A stretch of 30,834 bases of DNA, from NCBI GenBank assembly GCA_030849805.1, contig JASANZ010001992.1, positions 1-30,834 of the forward strand, given 5' to 3'. Shown in pieces: positions 26,773 to 30,834 of the stretch (its first letter is position 1; each line of letters begins with the position of its first letter). Source of the stretch: Sergeia podlipaevii (lineage: Eukaryota > Euglenozoa > Kinetoplastea > Trypanosomatida > Trypanosomatidae). The translations under genes and the position numbers were made by a program. The notes beneath the pieces were generated by a model that had not been told where the DNA came from, did not search any database, and saw only the letters and a list, made by a program, of their open reading frames with translations.

Positions 26773-29700
26773 TTACATCATTGTACACTTGCACTTTGCC
26801 TTCGTCTTCTTCGGCTTCTTCATCTCAGGAGCTGGAGGAGAAGGATTCTTCTTAGCTGCTCCCTCGTTCGTTGGTGCACGCCCATTAGCCCTGGCACCAC
26901 CAACAGCTTCTCCCGCTGGCGCCTGGGACAGTGCGTCCAGTGGTTCACTAACAGAAAGTGGTGGTGCCGTAGAGCCCGCGGCCTCAATTTTGTCCGCATC
27001 TTTGAAATTATGGTTCGTTCTGGCGGGAATCCCACGCTGCGATGCCGGCCGTGTTGCGCCAGAGTGCTTGCCATTCCCATCGTCTGTCTTGGCGCCACCC
27101 GCGTGGAGCGTGTTGGGCCCACTTTCTTTATTGGACTCCCCGCCGCCGCCGCGCCTTCCCTCACGCGGAGAGTACTGAAGATCCTCGTCCTCGGAGCTGC
27201 CCAATATCGCTAGAGCCTCACTCTCTGCTGTTTCTGCTACTGCTGCTGCACCAGCACCACTACCCACGCGACGCCGTGAGTCGCGCACCGGCGTCATCTT
27301 GTCCATCGCGTTCTGCTCCTCCACCTTCGCAGAGACACCGCTAGGAGAGCCTGCGTGTTTGCCGACCAATGGCTGAAGATCATCCTGTTGGCAGGACACC
27401 TCCACCTCACTGACTCGTGCTGTACTGTTGAAATTTGTAGACTGCGGCTGCTGCTGCTGTAGTGGCGGCATCGACGAGCTCGCCTTAGGGCTACGGCCTC
27501 CGTGCCTACGTTGATGTTGCTGTAACTGTTGTTCTGCACCATCTGCTCCGCGCTGGCTCCACTCGCTATCACCAGCCACGACGGCGTCTACGTTATCGAC
27601 ACCATCGTCGGAAGGTCCCGCCGCCACCATCGAGTTTCGCTGCGATTGAATCTTGGTGATGTGATGGCTGCTGATCTGTGTGTGAATGCCAGGTGGGCTT
27701 TCAGAGATGCCCACAGGGTCAGCGGTCATAACAGCTGGTGCAACACTGGAAGCACCTGGGTGCTGTCGCTGCTGCTGCTGCTGCTGCGCCGCCGGCTCTT
27801 GCTGTTGTAGTTGAGGAGCTGTGCGTCTAGGTGGGAGCGAGCCGTTGTTGTGGCCGTCGGGCTCTTGCTGCACGTCCTGTATGTCCAGTACCTGTGGAAA
27901 CCGCTTGATTGGTTGTTGTTGTGGAGTGGCTGCACGTCCTTCCACGTATGCCGCTGCCACCGCCGTATCCTCCGCCTCCATCATCGATGGATCCAGCTCC
28001 CAGTCCATGGGTTTGTCCGGGGGGTACCCACGCCGCTCCACCGCGCGTTGCATTAGCGCTAATAGCAGGTCGTAGTCCGGTTCATCCTCGTATTTGAGAG
28101 TCTGGAGATGGGCAAGAAAAGGCTGGAACTCACGTGGTAGGTTGCGTACAAGGTGAGGGTTAATCGACTCCTCCTTGCACCTTCCAATATCATCCTTGTC
28201 CTTGTACTTGCGCCATGGCAGAGTGCCGGTGGCAAATTCGACGAGCATGAAGAGCAGACTCCACAAGTCATCCACGCGGCCTAGCTCAAAGTGGTGGTGT
28301 GACGCAACCGATGCGTAGCGGCTCGTTCCACGGAACCCAGCGTTCTCACGCGGTGGTCGTATTTCCCCTGTGGAGCGCCTGAAGCGGCGCGCAAGACCAA
28401 AATCGATAAGAAAGCAGGTGGACTGCGCCTGTGTACCAGGGAGGCCAGTGACAAAGTTGGAAGGTTTGATATCTCTATGCACAAGGCCCTCATCGTGCAC
28501 ACCACGTAGCGCTATGAGACAGGAGATACCCGCCTTAAGCGTTGTGTACATGTTGAAGGTGCCGTGTGGACTTCGACGCCGAAGCTCAGCGAGGTTAGGA
28601 CCTAGTTTCTCCATAACAAGATAGTTCATACCGTTTGTGCAACCACTAGCCATGTAGCGAACCACCTGTGGGCATGTTTGTACCTTTTTCAGCGCAAGCG
28701 CTTCCAATCTCAAGACGTTTTTGTTCTCCTGTTCTACTTTAATACACACCTCACGTCGCTCACTCAGTGGGGGCAGATTGTTGATCAAAGCAAGTGTGTC
28801 AGCGGTGACCGTGAGGTTGTCATCCTGGGTGAAGGAGTCTCCCACCTCCATGGCAGTGAAGGTTTCACCGAAGGAACCAGCCCCAATGCGGCTGATGATA
28901 AGCCAGCGTTTCAGTCGCATGCCTATCTGAATCTTCGTTTGTGCTAACTTTGGTGCTGGGGATGCCGCTGCTTGACCCCCCGCTGCTCCATCTTGTGCTC
29001 CTTCTGCTTTGTTGTCATTGTTGTTTTTGGCGCTGTTTGCGATATCCCTTAAGGGCTCCTGGGCTCTAGTCGCTACTGGAGGGCCAGGCTTGATCACTTT
29101 GGGGCCACTATTGTGGTCAGCATCACCCACAGAGAGGCGACGCTCGCCGTTGTGATGGCTAACAAGAACATTATTATTATTATTTTCATACAGCGCTCCC
29201 GAGTGAACCACGATGCTGCTACCCCTTCCCACTGCTCCGCCTCTTATCAGAGCGCCATCCTCTTTAGCAGGAAAGTCGGGGTCTACAGTGCGCATTCTCG
29301 CTAAGCCTCCTGCTGTTGCTTCGCTATTTTGATTGTTGCTGTTGGTGTGACGTCTGCGCTTGGATAGACTACCACTCATCCTTTGCGATCCGTTCTTGCT
29401 ACTGCTATTTCTCGATTCGTGACGATGTCTTTGTGCGGAGGTAGAACCACCTTGGCGTTGCTGCTGCTGCCGCTGCTGTACCCGACGTCTGTGACGACGT
29501 GTATTGGCGGACACCGAAGTGGCTGAAGCTGGATGTTGGTGTCGATGGTGATGCGATTGATGGCCACCACGAGGGTCAACTGCGTTGTTACAACTCGCTA
29601 CTTGCTGCTCACTAAAGGAGCCGTCGAGATTGTCCGCCAGCGCGCGATACTTGTGGCCTGTGGGCTCCACAGCAAAAGCAGACTTGTCCTGCTGAGCTTC

Positions 29701-29790
29701 CAGACTGCTATTGATATCCTGGGGTTCACGGCTACTTACTATGCTGCTGAAGTCCTTGTGAATTTTATTGTTCCCGATATCTACTTGCAT
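26773..29790 (-). CDS. Casein kinase 1 / TTBK-like protein kinase with a C-terminal CaaX-type tail
   Basis: The protein has 1005 residues from the ATG at 29790; the frame stays open to 30075 but without another ATG. Residues 1-290 are low complexity (poly-Gln, His, Asn, Ser). The kinase domain (about 295-590) has GAGSFGE (303-309), the ATP lysine in CIKVE (K351), HRDIKPSN (438-445), DFGLARRF (463-470), GTSRYAS (488-494) and VDDLWSLLFMLVEF (506-519). GTSRYAS and the lack of an APE motif place it in the CK1 group, closest in pattern to tau-tubulin kinases. All catalytic residues are present, so it should be active. An insertion of about 25 residues lies between G-loop and lysine. The tail (600-1005) is Gln/Ser/Ala-rich and ends in a Lys-rich stretch followed by CKCTMM, a CaaX-like end. 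Confidence 0.9.
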   Translation of the reverse strand: MQVDIGNNKIHKDFSSIVSSREPQDINSSLEAQQDKSAFAVEPTGHKYRALADNLDGSFSEQQVASCNNAVDPRGGHQSHHHRHQHPASATSVSANTRRHRRRVQQRQQQQRQGGSTSAQRHRHESRNSSSKNGSQRMSGSLSKRRRHTNSNNQNSEATAGGLARMRTVDPDFPAKEDGALIRGGAVGRGSSIVVHSGALYENNNNNVLVSHHNGERRLSVGDADHNSGPKVIKPGPPVATRAQEPLRDIANSAKNNNDNKAEGAQDGAAGGQAAASPAPKLAQTKIQIGMRLKRWLIISRIGAGSFGETFTAMEVGDSFTQDDNLTVTADTLALINNLPPLSERREVCIKVEQENKNVLRLEALALKKVQTCPQVVRYMASGCTNGMNYLVMEKLGPNLAELRRRSPHGTFNMYTTLKAGISCLIALRGVHDEGLVHRDIKPSNFVTGLPGTQAQSTCFLIDFGLARRFRRSTGEIRPPRENAGFRGTSRYASVASHHHFELGRVDDLWSLLFMLVEFATGTLPWRKYKDKDDIGRCKEESINPHLVRNLPREFQPFLAHLQTLKYEDEPDYDLLLALMQRAVERRGYPPDKPMDWELDPSMMEAEDTAVAAAYVEGRAATPQQQPIKRFPQVLDIQDVQQEPDGHNNGSLPPRRTAPQLQQQEPAAQQQQQQRQHPGASSVAPAVMTADPVGISESPPGIHTQISSHHITKIQSQRNSMVAAGPSDDGVDNVDAVVAGDSEWSQRGADGAEQQLQQHQRRHGGRSPKASSSMPPLQQQQPQSTNFNSTARVSEVEVSCQQDDLQPLVGKHAGSPSGVSAKVEEQNAMDKMTPVRDSRRRVGSGAGAAAVAETAESEALAILGSSEDEDLQYSPREGRRGGGGESNKESGPNTLHAGGAKTDDGNGKHSGATRPASQRGIPARTNHNFKDADKIEAAGSTAPPLSVSEPLDALSQAPAGEAVGGARANGRAPTNEGAAKKNPSPPAPEMKKPKKTKAKCKCTMM

Positions 29791-30834
29791 AAATGGCAAA
29801 CAAAACAAACAAAAAAAAGAAAAACACACACCTTCTTTCAGTGGACGTAAATGTGCTTGTTTGCTATTATTGCAATCAATGAAACACGCACTCGCACACG
29901 CACTCTCTCTCTCTCTAAAAATGTATAATTTTCCCCGCCGGGTGCTTTTGCTTCTTTGCAAATGATTATTGACGTATAAAAGAAAGATAAAAGAGATTTG
30001 TGTCTCGTGTGGGTGACTGACTGCTAAACTGCTTGTGGTAAAAAAGTATATATATATATATATGCGTAAACTCAAAAAAAAAAGCAGGTAAACACAAGAC
30101 TCTTTAAAACCCCCTCAACAGAATAATAAAAAGAACAAAGAAAACAATGAAAAACAAAAAGGCAATACCTGATACCCTAACAGTTTTCTTGTCTTCTTTT
30201 TCTTCTTAAAACACAGACGCTGTTCAAAGTAGTTTAATTTTTGTTGTTGTTGCCTTTTCCTCTCCTCCTTTCTTTTTTTTTTTTTTTGAAAAGTGCTGTG
30301 GTCTAGATGGTGTATAATATAAAAGCGAGAAAAAAAAAAAAAGGTCTTTGATGTACACAAAAAAGAAACACTGAACCACCTCTATCTCTCTCTCTCTAAA
30401 TATGTAAATATATAAATACCACTGCAATAAAAAGGGAAAACAAGAAAGAAGAGAAAGGTGAATGAAAACAGCTTACCTACGTGCGCAGCTCGTATGTGCA
30501 GGCTGATAAATATATCTAACTTCTCAAAAGACTCGTTTAATAAAACAGTTTCCCCCCACCTTTTCCCTCTTTTGTGCTATCAAACGCTTTGAAAGCAATT
30601 CACCTTTATCCTCCCTTCTTTTTCCCAACTGTATCAACAACAAAAAAAAAAAGCAGAGTGTGTGAGTGGGTGAAAAGGTGATAATTAGAACTTGGCTGTA
30701 CTGTTCCCCTTTCTACTTGTCTAACAAAAGAAAAGTATATAAACAGAAAAAAGAGAAAGAAAAAAAGGCAAAAAAAAAAAGCAGTTCTACCTACGGTGCC
30801 CACGGTTAACCTTTGTGTTCTGGGAACTCACCGC
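29791..30834. other. 5' flank of the CK1-like kinase gene
   Basis: No other gene was seen up to the window edge. The whole stretch lacks ATG on the mRNA strand. It holds a TA run (30047-30063), a T-run on the plus strand (30272-30287) and several A-runs. The 3' end of the next upstream gene is not visible. Confidence 0.6.
30422..30471 (-). promoter_or_regulatory. Predicted trans-splice acceptor of the CK1-like kinase gene
   Basis: On the minus strand a 40-nt C/T-rich tract (about 30467-30428) ends in ATTGCAG, with the AG at 30423-30422. This is the best-looking acceptor in the flank and would give a leader of about 630 nt. The T-run next to the start codon (29820-29795) is followed by its first AG only inside codons 2-3, so using that AG would remove the ATG. 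Confidence 0.5.

Noticed and set aside
29791..30075. In-frame upstream extension of the CK1-like kinase
   Set aside because: It begins at TTG, is low complexity, has no ATG and is better explained as the 5' leader.
1..30834. CRISPR arrays, insertion sequences, retroposons or a spliced-leader gene array
   Set aside because: I saw no regularly spaced repeats, transposase or reverse-transcriptase motifs, or spliced-leader sequence; the repeats present are simple microsatellites.

Overview
The window looks like nuclear chromosomal DNA of a kinetoplastid protist, most likely a trypanosomatid. Eleven intron-less protein genes all lie on the minus strand. They are separated by 0.6-1.9 kb AT-rich spacers full of homopolymer and dinucleotide runs, as expected of a polycistronic, trans-spliced transcription unit read from right to left. 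The A-rich spacers and moderate coding GC argue against Leishmania itself; I cannot name the genus. No mobile element, CRISPR array, rRNA, tRNA or spliced-leader gene was recognised.

Layout in transcription order (right to left): a long casein-kinase-1/TTBK-like kinase with a CaaX-type C-terminus (26773-29790); a CFAP418 (C8orf37) homologue (24458-25534); a basic, coiled-coil and beta-helix protein (21916-23892); a cytochrome-b5-like MAPR haem-binding protein (20630-21118); a mitochondrial carrier with a large charged insertion (17417-18877); a four-helix membrane protein with an apparent LSm14-type N-terminal domain (13668-15485); an LPG2-type GDP-sugar transporter (11029-12033); the nuclear exosome nuclease RRP6 (7909-10143); a phosphatidylinositol phosphate kinase (4970-6724); a mitochondrial porin-like beta-barrel (3076-4215); and a membrane-anchored P-loop kinase (1421-2167). 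The left 1.4 kb carries no gene I can support and differs in composition. The genes do not form one pathway, which is normal for trypanosomatid arrays. From memory, the porin-like / PIP5K / RRP6 / nucleotide-sugar-transporter order resembles a block on Trypanosoma brucei chromosome 4.

The spacers carry the most interesting signal. Read on the mRNA strand, not one ATG lies between any of the eleven start codons and a point 131 to more than 1044 nt upstream, although ATGs are common on the opposite strand. In most genes the first upstream ATG sits just before a polypyrimidine tract plus AG, so the ATG-free zones seem to outline the trans-spliced leaders. The kinase, the mitochondrial carrier and the LSm14-like membrane protein have the longest ones. 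Other leads are the domain combination in the LSm14-like protein, the lipidation tail of the kinase and a recurrent TAGGTAA spacer motif. No wholly new multi-gene system was found.
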